Position numbers and translations under genes: made by a program
The notes under the pieces: generated by a model
The model's database searches: none
What the model saw: the letters and a program-made list of their open reading frames with translations, nothing else
What the model was told of the DNA's origin: nothing
In this document: positions 1-8,529 of the stretch, piece after piece
Layout: every line of letters begins with the position of its first letter
How positions within the stretch are numbered: position 1 is the first letter of the stretch
Assembly (NCBI GenBank): GCA_964242625.1
Contig: CAXTAO010000012.1
Location: forward strand, 1-64,000
Direction: 5' to 3'
Length of the DNA: 64,000 nucleotides
Source: JASLDZ01 sp964242625
Lineage (GTDB): Bacteria > Pseudomonadota > Alphaproteobacteria > Caulobacterales > Caulobacteraceae

Positions 1-1
1 C

Positions 2-730
2 ACCAACGACCGGCGGGCCGACCGGCTGTCGGCGCAGGACACGGCGCTGAACTCGGTGGCGGACTCGGCCACCGGCGCGCGCCAGTCGGTGCTCAACGCG
101 CTCGCCTCGGGCGACGGCACCTCGATGATGCAGGCGCTTCAGGGCTGGTACGCCCAGGCCAGCGACGCGCTGAACACCGACTACCAGGGCAGCTACCTGT
201 TCTCGGGCGGCAACAGCGACACCGCGCCGGTCGACACCGACCAGATGAGCGACCTGACCACCGGCGGGGCCGCCAGCCACTTCACCAACGGCACGTTCAA
301 GGCGACCGACCGGCTGGACGACAGCGTGACGGTGCAGACCGGCTTCACCGCCTCGGAGGTGGGCGGCCAGTTCTTCAGCGTGCTGCAGGGGATCGTCGCC
401 CAGAACGCCGCGACCCCGTTCACCGGCACGCTCAGCCAGGCGCAGATCAGCTACCTCACGTCCCAGCTCCAACCGCTGGCGGCCGCCGCCTCAGGGGTGG
501 AGACGCAGGTCGCGGCCACCGGCGTGACCCAGAACCGCGTGGACACCATGAAGAGCGTGCTGACCGACCGGCAGACCGCGGCGACGGGCATGCTGGCGGG
601 GGTCACCGACGCCGACCCCGCCCAGGCCGCCACCAACCTGCAGATGGCGCAGACCGCGCTGCAGGCGTCGGCGCAGGTGTGGCAGACGCTGACCAGCTCC
701 TCGCTGCTCACCCTCCTGACCAACACCTGA
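2..730 (+). CDS. flgL: Flagellar hook-associated protein FlgL, C-terminal part (5' end outside window)
   Basis: FlgL (HAP3) forms the junction between the flagellar hook and the filament outside the cell. The reading frame is open to the left edge, so the N-terminus is missing; about 242 residues remain. The visible part has the family hallmark YLFSGGNSDTAPV and a helical C-terminus rich in Ala, Gln and Leu (NLQMAQTALQASAQVWQTL), as expected for the C-terminal D0/D1 coiled-coil that packs in the flagellin-like axial structure. It could in principle be a flagellin, but the FSG-x-DT-P signature favours FlgL. It converges with ugd, whose stop lies about 20 bases away. No other flagellar gene is in the window. 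Confidence 0.85.
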   Translation, partial: TNDRRADRLSAQDTALNSVADSATGARQSVLNALASGDGTSMMQALQGWYAQASDALNTDYQGSYLFSGGNSDTAPVDTDQMSDLTTGGAASHFTNGTFKATDRLDDSVTVQTGFTASEVGGQFFSVLQGIVAQNAATPFTGTLSQAQISYLTSQLQPLAAAASGVETQVAATGVTQNRVDTMKSVLTDRQTAATGMLAGVTDADPAQAATNLQMAQTALQASAQVWQTLTSSSLLTLLTNT

Positions 731-751
731 CCCGCGAGGCGGCGCGCGGCC

Positions 752-2059
752 TCAGCCGCCGCGGCCGACGCCGGTGTAGGCGAAGCCGCGGCGCTTCATC
801 TCCTCGGGCTTGTAGACGTTGCGCAGGTCCACCAGCACCGGGGCGGACATCAGCGCCTTCACGCGGTCCAGGTCCATGGCGCGGAACTGGTCCCATTCGG
901 TGACGAGCACCGCCACGTCCGCGCCGGTGACCGCCTCGTAGGGGCCGTCCACGAACTCGACGCCCGGCAGCAGCCGGCCCGCCTCCTCCATGCCCTCGGG
1001 GTCGAAGGCGCGCACGTGGGCGCCGGCGGCGATCAGGCGGGGCACGATGGACAGGCTCGGCGCGTCGCGCATGTCGTCGGTGTTGGGCTTGAAGGTCAGG
1101 CCGAGCAGGGCGACGGTCTTGCCCTGCAGGCCGTCGGGAGCGACGGCGGCGATCTTGCCCGCCATGGCGGCCTTGCGCGCGTCGTTCACCTGGACGGTGG
1201 TCTCAACCAGCCGCAGCGGCGTGCCCGCGTCCGCGGCGGTGCGCACCAGCGCCAGGGTGTCCTTCGGGAAGCAGGAGCCGCCGTAGCCGGGGCCGGCGTG
1301 CAGGAACTTGCCGCCGATGCGCTTGTCCAGCCCGATCCCGCGCGCGACCTGCTGCACGTCGGCCCCCACCGCCTCGCAGAGGTCGGCGATCTCGTTGATG
1401 TAGGTGATCTTCAGCGCCAGGAAGGCGTTGGCGGCGTACTTGGTCAGCTCCGAGGTGCGGCGGCTGGTGAACAGCAGCGGGCTCTCGTTCAGGTTCAGCG
1501 GGCGGTAAAGCTCGCGCATCACCTCCTGGGCGCGCTCGTCGTCGGTCCCGACGACCACGCGGTCAGGGCGCTTGAAGTCGCCGATGGCCGCGCCCTCGCG
1601 CAGGAACTCGGGGTTGGAGACCACCGCCACCTGGGCGTCGGGCCGCGCCTTGGCGATGATCGCCTCCACCTCGTCGCCCGTGCCCACCGGCACGGTCGAC
1701 TTGGTCACCACGACCGTGAAGCCGTCGACGTAGCCCGCGATCTCCTCCGCCGCGGCATAGACGTAGGACAGGTCGGCGTGGCCGTCGCCGCGGCGGGACG
1801 GCGTGCCCACCGCGATGAACACCGCGTCCGCCTCGCGCACCGCCTGCTCGGCCTCGGTGGCGAAGAACAGCCGGCCGGCGCGCACGTTCTCGGCGACCAG
1901 GGTGTCGAGCCCCGGCTCGTAGATCGGCATGACGCCCTGATGCAGGCGCTCGATCTTACCCGCATCCTTGTCGATGCAGGTGACCACGTGGCCGAAGTCG
2001 GCGAAGCACGCCCCAGACACCAGGCCCACATAGCCCGTGCCGATCATCGCGACGCGCAT
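752..2059 (-). CDS. ugd: UDP-glucose 6-dehydrogenase
   Basis: Oxidises UDP-glucose to UDP-glucuronate with two NAD+, giving a precursor for acidic surface polysaccharides in the cytoplasm. The 435-residue protein has the usual family length. An N-terminal Rossmann motif GTGYVGLVSG is at residues 7-16, and the catalytic cysteine sits in GYGGSCFPKD (C263). The C-terminal domain contains GLTFKPNTDDMRDAPS, the UDP-binding signature. The ATG start gives the normal family N-terminus MRVAMIGTGYVG. It stands alone, facing flgL, and fits with the many glycosyltransferases in the window. Confidence 0.96.
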   Translation of the reverse strand: MRVAMIGTGYVGLVSGACFADFGHVVTCIDKDAGKIERLHQGVMPIYEPGLDTLVAENVRAGRLFFATEAEQAVREADAVFIAVGTPSRRGDGHADLSYVYAAAEEIAGYVDGFTVVVTKSTVPVGTGDEVEAIIAKARPDAQVAVVSNPEFLREGAAIGDFKRPDRVVVGTDDERAQEVMRELYRPLNLNESPLLFTSRRTSELTKYAANAFLALKITYINEIADLCEAVGADVQQVARGIGLDKRIGGKFLHAGPGYGGSCFPKDTLALVRTAADAGTPLRLVETTVQVNDARKAAMAGKIAAVAPDGLQGKTVALLGLTFKPNTDDMRDAPSLSIVPRLIAAGAHVRAFDPEGMEEAGRLLPGVEFVDGPYEAVTGADVAVLVTEWDQFRAMDLDRVKALMSAPVLVDLRNVYKPEEMKRRGFAYTGVGRGG

Positions 2060-2169
2060 GGCTCATCCTCATCGCCCGGACGCCCCGCCGGACCGGGGCA
2101 GCGCCTACACCGGGCGGAAAGGTGCGGCAACTTAGCCTTCCGCGCTCCCGCCTCCGCCCGGGTCCCTCC

Positions 2170-2568
2170 ATGCGCCTTCGCCTCCGCCTGTGTCTCCCCG
2201 TCCTCGCCTTCGCGCTGGGGGCGAGCGGCGCCCACGCCGCGCCCGAGCACAAGAAGGGCGGCGGCGAGAGCTTCGTCCAGCTGCCCTCGCTCAACGCCTC
2301 GATCCTGCGGCGCTCGGGCCGCCACGGCGTGCTCACGGTGGAGGCGGGGCTCGACATCCCCGACGCGGCGCTGCGCGCCCGGGCCGAGAAGTCGATGCCG
2401 CGCCTGCGCGACGCCTACGCGCGCTTTCTCGTCATCTACGCCGACGCCATCCCCGCGGGCAGCGCGCCCGATCCGCAGGTGGTGGGCGACAAGCTGCAGC
2501 GCGCCACCGACCAGGTGCTGGGGCGGCCGGGAGCGCGACTCCTCCTGGGCACGCTCCTGGTCAACTGA
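2170..2568 (+). CDS. Small secreted FliL-like protein
   Basis: A 132-residue protein with an N-terminal signal peptide (MRLRLRLCLPVLAFALGASG, cleavage near AHA-AP). The mature part resembles the C-terminal domain of FliL-type proteins: a strand-rich segment (GVLTVEAGLDIPD) followed by a helix with MPRLRDAYARFL and a terminal LLLGTLLVN strand. I infer this similarity by eye; the FliL transmembrane anchor is replaced here by a cleavable signal. I chose the ATG at 2170 over an upstream start at 2122 because it places the signal peptide at the N-terminus. Its function is unknown. It is divergent from ugd and converges with the SDR gene. Confidence 0.65.
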   Translation: MRLRLRLCLPVLAFALGASGAHAAPEHKKGGGESFVQLPSLNASILRRSGRHGVLTVEAGLDIPDAALRARAEKSMPRLRDAYARFLVIYADAIPAGSAPDPQVVGDKLQRATDQVLGRPGARLLLGTLLVN

Positions 2569-2575
2569 CCCCCGC

Positions 2576-3346
2576 TCAGGCGGCGGATATGCCCCCGTCG
2601 AGCCGAAGTTCGGCCGCGGTCATGAAGCTCGACTCGTCAGAGGCGAGCCACAAGACGCCCTCGGCGATCTCCTGCGGCCGGCCAAGCCGCTGCAGCGGGA
2701 TGGCGCGGGCGAGCTTCTGGTCAACGTCCTTGTAGAGGGCCCGCATGGGGTCGAGGATCGGCGTGTCGACGAAGGCCGGGTGCACCGAGTTGCAGCGGAT
2801 GTCGTAGCCGTGCTTGGCGCAGTAGAGCCCGACCGACTTGGACAGGTGCGTCACCGCCGCCTTGGAGGCGTTGTAGGACGGGCTTTCCGCCTGGGCGATG
2901 ACGCCCGCGATCGAGGCCATGTTGATGATCGAGCCCGGCGCATGCTCACGCATGACCGGGATGGCGTGCTTGCAGCCCAGGAACACGCCGTCGACGTTGA
3001 TCGACATGACCCAGCGCCAGCGCTCCAGCGGCATGTCGGTGATGTCCTCGCGCGTGCCCACCCCCGCGTTGTTGACCAGCACCGACAGCCCGCCGAGGTC
3101 GGCGGAGGCGCGGCGCACCACCTCCGCCCACTGCGCCTCGTCCGCCACGTCGTGAGCGTAGGCGAAGGCGGTTCCGTCGCCGTGGCGGGCGTTGATCTCG
3201 GCCGCGAGGGCTGCGGCGGCGTCGGCCTTGAGGTCGGACAGCGCCACGCGCGCGCCCTCCTCCGCCAGGCGTCGCGCGATGGCCGCGCCCAGCCCCTGCG
3301 CCGCGCCCGTCACCAGGGCGCGCTTGCCCGCCACCCGTCCCGCCAT
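2576..3346 (-). CDS. Short-chain dehydrogenase/reductase (SDR), glucose/3-beta-hydroxysteroid dehydrogenase-like
   Basis: A classical SDR of 256 residues that uses NAD(P)H to oxidise or reduce an alcohol/ketone. It shows the cofactor motif TGAAQGLG (residues 13-20), NNAG (92-95), catalytic Ser145, and Tyr158/Lys162 in YNASK. D38 after the second strand suggests NAD(H) preference. The C-terminal DGG motif is also present. The substrate cannot be deduced. The ATG at 3346 is preferred over a GTG nine bases upstream because a GAGG ribosome-binding site is well spaced for it. The pterin dehydratase gene lies just upstream on the same strand, so the two may be co-transcribed. Confidence 0.85.
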   Translation of the reverse strand: MAGRVAGKRALVTGAAQGLGAAIARRLAEEGARVALSDLKADAAAALAAEINARHGDGTAFAYAHDVADEAQWAEVVRRASADLGGLSVLVNNAGVGTREDITDMPLERWRWVMSINVDGVFLGCKHAIPVMREHAPGSIINMASIAGVIAQAESPSYNASKAAVTHLSKSVGLYCAKHGYDIRCNSVHPAFVDTPILDPMRALYKDVDQKLARAIPLQRLGRPQEIAEGVLWLASDESSFMTAAELRLDGGISAA

Positions 3347-3371
3347 CGGCCTCACCTCACATGATCAACGA

Positions 3372-3677
3372 TCAGGAGGAGGATGCGCCGGCCCCCGCCG
3401 CCGCGTCCATGAACTTCGCGAGCTCGACGTCGAGCGCGGTCACGCCGTCCGCGTCGTGGGTGGCGAGGAGCACGTCCACCGTGGCGTAGACGTTGGACCA
3501 TTCGGGATGGTGGTCGAGCTTGTCGGCCATGAGCGCCACCCGAGTCATCCAGCCGAAGGCTGTGTTGAAGTCGGCGAAGCGGAAGCGCTTCTCCACCGCG
3601 TCGCGGCCGTCGGCCGCGCGCCAGCCGGTGAGCTCGCATAGCGCAGCCTCGGCGCCGATGCGTTCGGGTCTGGACAT
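3372..3677 (-). CDS. phhB: 4a-hydroxytetrahydrobiopterin dehydratase (pterin-4a-carbinolamine dehydratase)
   Basis: Regenerates the pterin cofactor of aromatic amino acid hydroxylases by dehydrating 4a-hydroxytetrahydropterin. At 101 residues it has the normal size of this single-domain family. The active-site signature is clear in DKLDHHPEWSNVYATV, with the paired histidines followed by P-x-W, and in the downstream TH-x-x-x-G-x-T segment (THDADGVTALD). The open frame extends upstream to 3845, but the ATG at 3677 gives the family-like start MSRPERIGAEA. The extra upstream frame runs through a repetitive intergenic array and is not likely coding. No hydroxylase gene is nearby. Confidence 0.93.
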   Translation of the reverse strand: MSRPERIGAEAALCELTGWRAADGRDAVEKRFRFADFNTAFGWMTRVALMADKLDHHPEWSNVYATVDVLLATHDADGVTALDVELAKFMDAAAGAGASSS

Positions 3678-3687
3678 GGGGCGGCCT

Positions 3688-3759
3688 CGTGAGTCGTGAG
3701 CTGTGAGACGTGAGTACGCCTCTGACCCTGCGCTCACGACCCACGACTCACGATTCACG
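3688..3759. repeat. Inverted pair of degenerate heptamer arrays (CGTGAGT-type)
   Basis: The left arm (3688-3714) reads as four heptamers close to CGTGAGT. The right arm (3733-3759) is the reverse complement of a similar array (CGTGAAT, CGTGAGT, CGTGGGT, CGTGAG). By hand alignment the two arms match at 22 of 27 positions around an 18-base spacer. It lies between the divergent pterin dehydratase gene and a secreted-protein gene. It could form a cruciform or an RNA hairpin. Similar heptameric intergenic repeats are known in other proteobacteria, but I cannot name this family. Confidence 0.75.
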
Positions 3760-3831
3760 ATGGACGGGGTCCGGCTCGCGCCGCTGGCGCCCCCTTTGCG
3801 ACGGCACCACCGACCGTCCCAGGAAGGCGCC

Positions 3832-4416
3832 ATGTCGATCCGCACCGCTGCAACCGGCGTCCTCGCCGCCCTCGCCGCCGCCGCCGGGCTCCTCGCGCCG
3901 GCGGCCGCCTCCGCGCATACCCGGCTCGCGGCCCCTCCGGCCTATGCGCGGGTGGGCGCCTGCTACGCCCACGTGCGTCGCGCCGCCCGCTACGCCCCGC
4001 CGCCCGGCCCCCGGGGCGCCTGGCGGTTGACGCCGCCCGGCCCCGGCCAGCCCGGCCCGACGTGGTGCTTCGTGACCGAGCCCGGCGGGCCGCCCGTGCT
4101 GCTGCGTCCCGCGGTGGACGGCTGGGTGCGCGTTCCCTGCCCCCGTCCGCACCGCGTCGTGCGCCGTCCGCATCCGCACCCGTGCGAGTGCCGCCCGGCG
4201 CACCGCCACCATCCGCGGCCCCACCCGCGCCCGCATCCCCGGCCGATCCACCTGCGCCCGCACGCGCCCTGCTGCGTCGTCCCGGCGCGGGTGTGCTGCC
4301 TCCTGCCGACCACGCCGCCGCCGCCGCCCGTGGTGATCTACTCCGCACCCAACCCGGCGTGGAGCTACGGCCGCCCCGGTCTCAAGGTCTTGAGCTGGGC
4401 CGGCAAGACGGGCTGA
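3832..4416 (+). CDS. Secreted His/Pro/Cys-rich protein of unknown function
   Basis: A 194-residue protein with a clear signal peptide (residues 1-25, ending ASA-HT). The middle and end are very rich in Pro, His, Arg and Cys, with runs such as HRHHPRPHPRPHPRP and paired cysteines (CCVV, RVCC). Such composition suggests metal binding or an envelope-associated disordered protein, but this is inference. A ribosome-binding site AGGAAGG precedes the ATG. Because the DNA is so GC-rich, long frames are also open on the opposite strand; the signal peptide and ribosome-binding site support this strand. Confidence 0.6.
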   Translation: MSIRTAATGVLAALAAAAGLLAPAAASAHTRLAAPPAYARVGACYAHVRRAARYAPPPGPRGAWRLTPPGPGQPGPTWCFVTEPGGPPVLLRPAVDGWVRVPCPRPHRVVRRPHPHPCECRPAHRHHPRPHPRPHPRPIHLRPHAPCCVVPARVCCLLPTTPPPPPVVIYSAPNPAWSYGRPGLKVLSWAGKTG

Positions 4417-4492
4417 ACCGCCCGCAGCGGTGACCCCGCGTAAACCAGACCGGGAGCCTGATGCGCGCATAGGTTGTGCATCGGGCCTCGGC

Positions 4493-5707
4493 GTGCAGGT
4501 GATCTTCGTCAGCTACGGCCGGTTCGCGGCCAACAGTGGCGGCCACATGGCGCGCTGGGCGCGCGCGTTGCAGCGACGCGGTCACGCCGTCGCCCTCGTC
4601 GCCGACGGGCGGCCGGAAGACGCGGCCGAGTGGGGCGCCGAGGGCGTGCCGACCGTCCCTCGTAGCCGCGGCTTCGACCCCGCGGCCGTACTGGGACGAC
4701 ACGCCCCCTCAACCGACCGCGACGTCGTCATCCACGCCTGGACGCCGCGCGAGCAAAGCCGCGTCACCGCCGAGGCGCTGCGCCGGCAGGCCCCGCACGC
4801 CCGGCTCGTGGTCCACCTGGAGGACGACGAGACGCTCCTCACCGCCGCCCAGCTCGGCGCCGCGTGGGAGCGGCTGGCCGCCCTGCCCGACGCCGACCTG
4901 GATGCGCGCATCCCGCCCTCGCTCAGCCACCCGCGCCGCATGGCGGCCTTTCTGGCTTCGGCCGACGGCGTCAGCGCCATCGTGGATCCGCTGTTCGACC
5001 TCGCGCCCGGAGCGCTGCTGCGCCACACGCTCGCGCCCGGCGTGGACGCAGACGAGATCGGCCCGCCGCTCCGACCCGACCGGCGCGCCGCGCTCCTGCA
5101 GGCGCTGGGCGTCCCGCCCCACCACCGCATCCTCGTCTATCCCGGCAACCTCCACGCCGCGAACCGGCGCGAAGTGTTCAGCCTCTACGTCGCGGTCCAC
5201 GTGCTGCGCCGGCGCGGCTGGGAGGTGACGCTCTTGCGCACGGGAGACGACTACGGGCCGGGGCTCGACGTCGCCTTCCAGCACCTGCGGGGCGAGGTGA
5301 GCCGTGAGCTGGGCCGCCTGCCGCGCGCGGACATGCTGACGCTGTTGCGGATCGCCGACGTGCTCGTTCAGCCCGGCGCGCCCGACCGTTTCAACCAGCG
5401 GCGCCTCCCCTCCAAGCTGCCCGAGTTCCTGGCGAGCGGACGCCCCGTCGTGACGCCCCGCGCCAACCTGGGGTTGCGTCTGGTCGATGGCGAGGAGGCG
5501 GTGCTGCTCGACGCCGGGCACGGGCTGGAGATCGCCGCCAAGGTCGACGCCCTGTTCCGAAACGAGGAGCGCGCCGCGCGGATCGGTGCAGCGGGGCGGG
5601 CCTTCGCCCTGCGCCACCTCGACTGGGACCGGGGCGCGGCGGCTCTGGAACGTTTCTACGCGCGGGTGCTGTCGCGTGCTCGTCCGGGCGAGAGCATCGC
5701 CGCGTGA
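4493..5707 (+). CDS. Glycosyltransferase, GT-B fold (GT4-like)
   Basis: A predicted cytoplasmic sugar transferase of 404 residues. The N-terminal Rossmann domain begins MQVIFVSYGRFAANSGGH, and the C-terminal half has the donor-binding region LPSKLPEFLASGRPVVTP with the conserved Glu of GT4 enzymes, followed by a terminal helix (WDRGAAALERFYARVL). The GTG at 4493 is used as start because the preceding 21 codons of open frame look non-coding; a GTG six bases later is also possible. Its stop overlaps the next gene's GTG start by four bases, so the two glycosyltransferases are probably translated together. Donor and acceptor sugars are unknown. Confidence 0.82.
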   Translation: MQVIFVSYGRFAANSGGHMARWARALQRRGHAVALVADGRPEDAAEWGAEGVPTVPRSRGFDPAAVLGRHAPSTDRDVVIHAWTPREQSRVTAEALRRQAPHARLVVHLEDDETLLTAAQLGAAWERLAALPDADLDARIPPSLSHPRRMAAFLASADGVSAIVDPLFDLAPGALLRHTLAPGVDADEIGPPLRPDRRAALLQALGVPPHHRILVYPGNLHAANRREVFSLYVAVHVLRRRGWEVTLLRTGDDYGPGLDVAFQHLRGEVSRELGRLPRADMLTLLRIADVLVQPGAPDRFNQRRLPSKLPEFLASGRPVVTPRANLGLRLVDGEEAVLLDAGHGLEIAAKVDALFRNEERAARIGAAGRAFALRHLDWDRGAAALERFYARVLSRARPGESIAA

Positions 5708-7524
5708 GCGGGGCGGCGGCGCTCGCTGTCGGCGCGGCCCGGCTCGCCTGGGCGCGTCCACGGCTCGTCGGCGTGGCCGCGCGACGGCTTGCGCGCCGCG
5801 GGCCGGCCGGCCTCCTCGCCGGCGTGCGCGCCGCCGTAGACCCGCCCGCCCGCACCGCTTTGCGCGCGGCGCAGCCCTACTTCGAGCTCGCGCCCGACCT
5901 CCGCGCGCACCTGGCCGAGCGTGCGGCGAGGCTGGAGGCGACGGGCCCGCTGCTCACGGTCGTCACCCCCCTGCACGACACTCCGGCCCAGCTGCTGCAC
6001 GCCTGCGTGAGCTCCGTGGTCGACCAGCCCTACCGCCGCTTCGAGCTCCTCCTGGTCGACGACGGGTCGACCGACCCCGGCGTGTTGGTGCAGGCGCGGA
6101 GGTACGCGGCGGCGGATCCGCGCGTGCAGGTGATCGCCCGCCTCCGCAATGGCGGCATCTCGGCCGCGACCAACACGGGCCTGCGCGCCGCGCGCGGCGA
6201 ATGGACCGCCTTCCTCGACCACGACGACGAGCTGACCCCGGACGCCCTCCTGGCCGTCGCCGAGCGGGTGACCTCCGAACCCACGCTGGACGCCGTCTAC
6301 TCCGACCAGCTCAAGATCGACGGCGACGGCCGGGTGGTCGACCATCAGTTCAAGCCCGACTGGTCGCCCATCCACCTCCTGGGCGTCATGTACGTCGGCC
6401 ACCTCCTGTCGGTGCGGACGGGGCTGGCGCGCGAGGTGGGGGGCTTCGACGGCGCGTTCGACGGCGTCCAGGACTACGAGTTCCTGCTGCGCCTCTCGGA
6501 GCGGACGGGTGCGATCGGCCACATCGCCGAGCCGCTCTACAAGTGGCGCGCCGCGCCCACGAGCCTCGCCGCCGACGCCGACGCCAAGGCCGGCGTCGAG
6601 GCGTTGCAGAAGCGCGCCCTCCTCGCCCACTTCGCCCGGATCGGCCGGTCGTGGACGGTGGAGCCCCATCCCGAGCCGCGCCTGCGCCACCGCATGCTCC
6701 TGGCCCCCGCCGCCGCCCCGCGCGCCCGTGAGCCGGTCAGCATCGTCATTCCGACCCGCGACCAAGGGCGTGCGCTCGGCCGCTGCCTGGACAGCCTCCA
6801 CGCGCTCACCGACCATCCCGCCTTCGAGGTGATCCTGGTCGACACGGGCACCCGCGAGCCCGCGGCCCTGGCCGCCATGCGCCGCCACCGCGCGCGCGTG
6901 ATCCGGCAGGACGGCGCCTTCAACTTCTCGGCGGCGTGCAACGCCGGCGCGCGGGCGGCGACCGGGCGCCACCTCGTCTTCCTGAACAACGACACGGAGG
7001 TGCTGCAGGGCGACTGGCTCCAGCGGCTGCAGCTCTACTTCGAGGACGCGCGGGTGGGCGCCGTCGGCCCGGTGCTGCTCTACCCCGACCGCACCGTGCA
7101 GCACGCGGGCGTGGTCTTGGGCGCTCGGGGCACGGCCGACCATGTGATGCGCCGCTTCCCCGCCGATGTGGACGGGTACGCCGGCTCGCTCGCCGCCGCG
7201 CGCGAGGTGAGTGCGGTGACGGGCGCCTGCCTGATGATCCCGCGCGCCCTCTTCGCCGGGCTGGGCGGCTTCTCCACCGATTACGCGCGGCACTACCAGG
7301 ACGTGGACCTGTGTCTGCGCGTACGCGAGCGCGGCCTGTCGGTGGTGTGCGCCTCGCGCCCTACGCTGTTCCACCACGAGAGCCTGTCGCGCCGGGCGGA
7401 AGGCTATGACTTCGGCGATCGCGCCCTTCTGATCGACCGCTGGCACGCGCAGGTGTCGGGCGACGACCCCTACTTCAACCGCTGGCTCGACCGCCGGAAG
7501 CTCAACTATTCCCTCGCCGCGTGA
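5704..7524 (+). CDS. Two-domain family 2 glycosyltransferase
   Basis: A 606-residue protein with two GT-A (GT2) domains. The first starts at about residue 83 (LLTVVTPLHDTPAQL), with VDDGS at 118-122 and the metal-binding DHDD at 172-175. The second starts near residue 342 (VSIVIPTRD), with FLNNDTEV near 425 and the acceptor-side HYQDVDLCLRVRERG. Related enzymes build rhamnose or other deoxyhexose chains of surface polysaccharides. The GTG start overlaps the previous stop (GTGA). A second protein of the same architecture lies at 61204-63048. A hydrophobic or amphipathic N-terminus of about 60 residues may associate with the membrane. Confidence 0.88.
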   Translation: MSGAAALAVGAARLAWARPRLVGVAARRLARRGPAGLLAGVRAAVDPPARTALRAAQPYFELAPDLRAHLAERAARLEATGPLLTVVTPLHDTPAQLLHACVSSVVDQPYRRFELLLVDDGSTDPGVLVQARRYAAADPRVQVIARLRNGGISAATNTGLRAARGEWTAFLDHDDELTPDALLAVAERVTSEPTLDAVYSDQLKIDGDGRVVDHQFKPDWSPIHLLGVMYVGHLLSVRTGLAREVGGFDGAFDGVQDYEFLLRLSERTGAIGHIAEPLYKWRAAPTSLAADADAKAGVEALQKRALLAHFARIGRSWTVEPHPEPRLRHRMLLAPAAAPRAREPVSIVIPTRDQGRALGRCLDSLHALTDHPAFEVILVDTGTREPAALAAMRRHRARVIRQDGAFNFSAACNAGARAATGRHLVFLNNDTEVLQGDWLQRLQLYFEDARVGAVGPVLLYPDRTVQHAGVVLGARGTADHVMRRFPADVDGYAGSLAAAREVSAVTGACLMIPRALFAGLGGFSTDYARHYQDVDLCLRVRERGLSVVCASRPTLFHHESLSRRAEGYDFGDRALLIDRWHAQVSGDDPYFNRWLDRRKLNYSLAA

Positions 7525-7617
7525 CGGGGAGAGGCCGCGGCGACCCCTGGTCACATATGTTCGGGCTCGCCTCGCGCATCGAAGTCCGCTTAGGTGCGAA
7601 GGGTTTTCGGGGAGCCC

Positions 7618-8514
7618 ATGGCGCCTGCCTCCTTCCATCGCCGCTTCTCCTCGCTTCGCGCGGACGTGGACGCGCGCCTCCAAGCCCTCTTGCCCGACCC
7701 GGGCGCGACGCCCGCGCTCCTGGTCCGGGCGGCGGCGGACGCGGTGGACGGGCCGGCCAAGCGCCTGCGCCCCGTGCTGTCGCTCCTGGCCGCAGAACAC
7801 TTCGGCGCGCCGGGCGGACGCGGCCGGGAGGCCGCGCTCGACGCCGGCTGCGCTGTGGAGCTGGTGCACGCCGCCTCCCTGATCCTCGACGACCTGCCGT
7901 GCATGGACGACGCGGCGATGCGCCGTGGCCGCCCCTCCCACCACCGGCGCTTCGGCGAGGACGTGACGGTGCTGACGGCGGTGGCGCTTCTCACCGAGAG
8001 CTTCGCCATCCTGGCGCGCGCCGACCTGCCCTCCAGCGACCGGCTCGTGCTGGTGGAGCGCCTGTCGGAGGCCGTGGGCTTCCGCGGCCTCGTCGCCGGC
8101 CAGTTCCGCGATCTGCGGGAGCGCGGCTCGGGGCTCGAGCCCTACGCCCTGCATCAGCTGAACGGCCTCAAGACGGGGTGCCTGTTCGTCGCGGCGGTCG
8201 AAGCGGGCGCGCTCGCGGGCGGGGCCGGGCCGGAGCGCCTGCGCGCCGCACGCGCGTTCGGCGCGCGGCTGGGCGAGGCCTTCCAGATCCTCGACGACCT
8301 TCTGGACGCCACCGCCACGGCCGAGACCGCCGGCAAGGACGTGCGCCAGGACGGCGACAAGCCCACGGTGGTGTCGCTCGTCGGGCCGGACGGCGCGCGC
8401 GCCGAGATGCGGTTGCGGCTGGACGCCGCGCTGGGCGAGCTCAGCGACGCCGAGCCCGGGCCGCTGTCGTCCTACGTCGAAGCGCTGTTCGGCCCTTCGC
8501 TGGCCGCCGCCTGA
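7618..8514 (+). CDS. crtE: Polyprenyl diphosphate synthase, geranylgeranyl-diphosphate synthase (CrtE) type
   Basis: Condenses isopentenyl diphosphate with an allylic diphosphate to make an all-trans prenyl diphosphate. The 298-residue protein has both aspartate-rich motifs: DDLPCMDDAAMRRGRPSHH (first) and DDLLD (second), plus the KRLRP substrate-binding segment. The residue five positions before the first motif is Ala (HAASLILDD), as in CrtE, rather than the aromatic residue usual in farnesyl diphosphate synthases; this suggests a C20 product but does not prove it. The ATG at 7618 has GGGGAG upstream and is chosen over an earlier start at 7594. No carotenoid genes lie next to it. Confidence 0.88.
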   Translation: MAPASFHRRFSSLRADVDARLQALLPDPGATPALLVRAAADAVDGPAKRLRPVLSLLAAEHFGAPGGRGREAALDAGCAVELVHAASLILDDLPCMDDAAMRRGRPSHHRRFGEDVTVLTAVALLTESFAILARADLPSSDRLVLVERLSEAVGFRGLVAGQFRDLRERGSGLEPYALHQLNGLKTGCLFVAAVEAGALAGGAGPERLRAARAFGARLGEAFQILDDLLDATATAETAGKDVRQDGDKPTVVSLVGPDGARAEMRLRLDAALGELSDAEPGPLSSYVEALFGPSLAAA

Positions 8515-8529
8515 GATCGGGCCGGGGTC

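Noticed and set aside
1016..3364. A 782-codon plus-strand frame opposite ugd and the SDR gene
   Set aside because: Antisense shadow; both minus-strand genes have complete catalytic motifs.
5656..8154. An 832-codon minus-strand frame opposite glycosyltransferase and crtE genes
   Set aside because: Shadow of clearly functional plus-strand genes.
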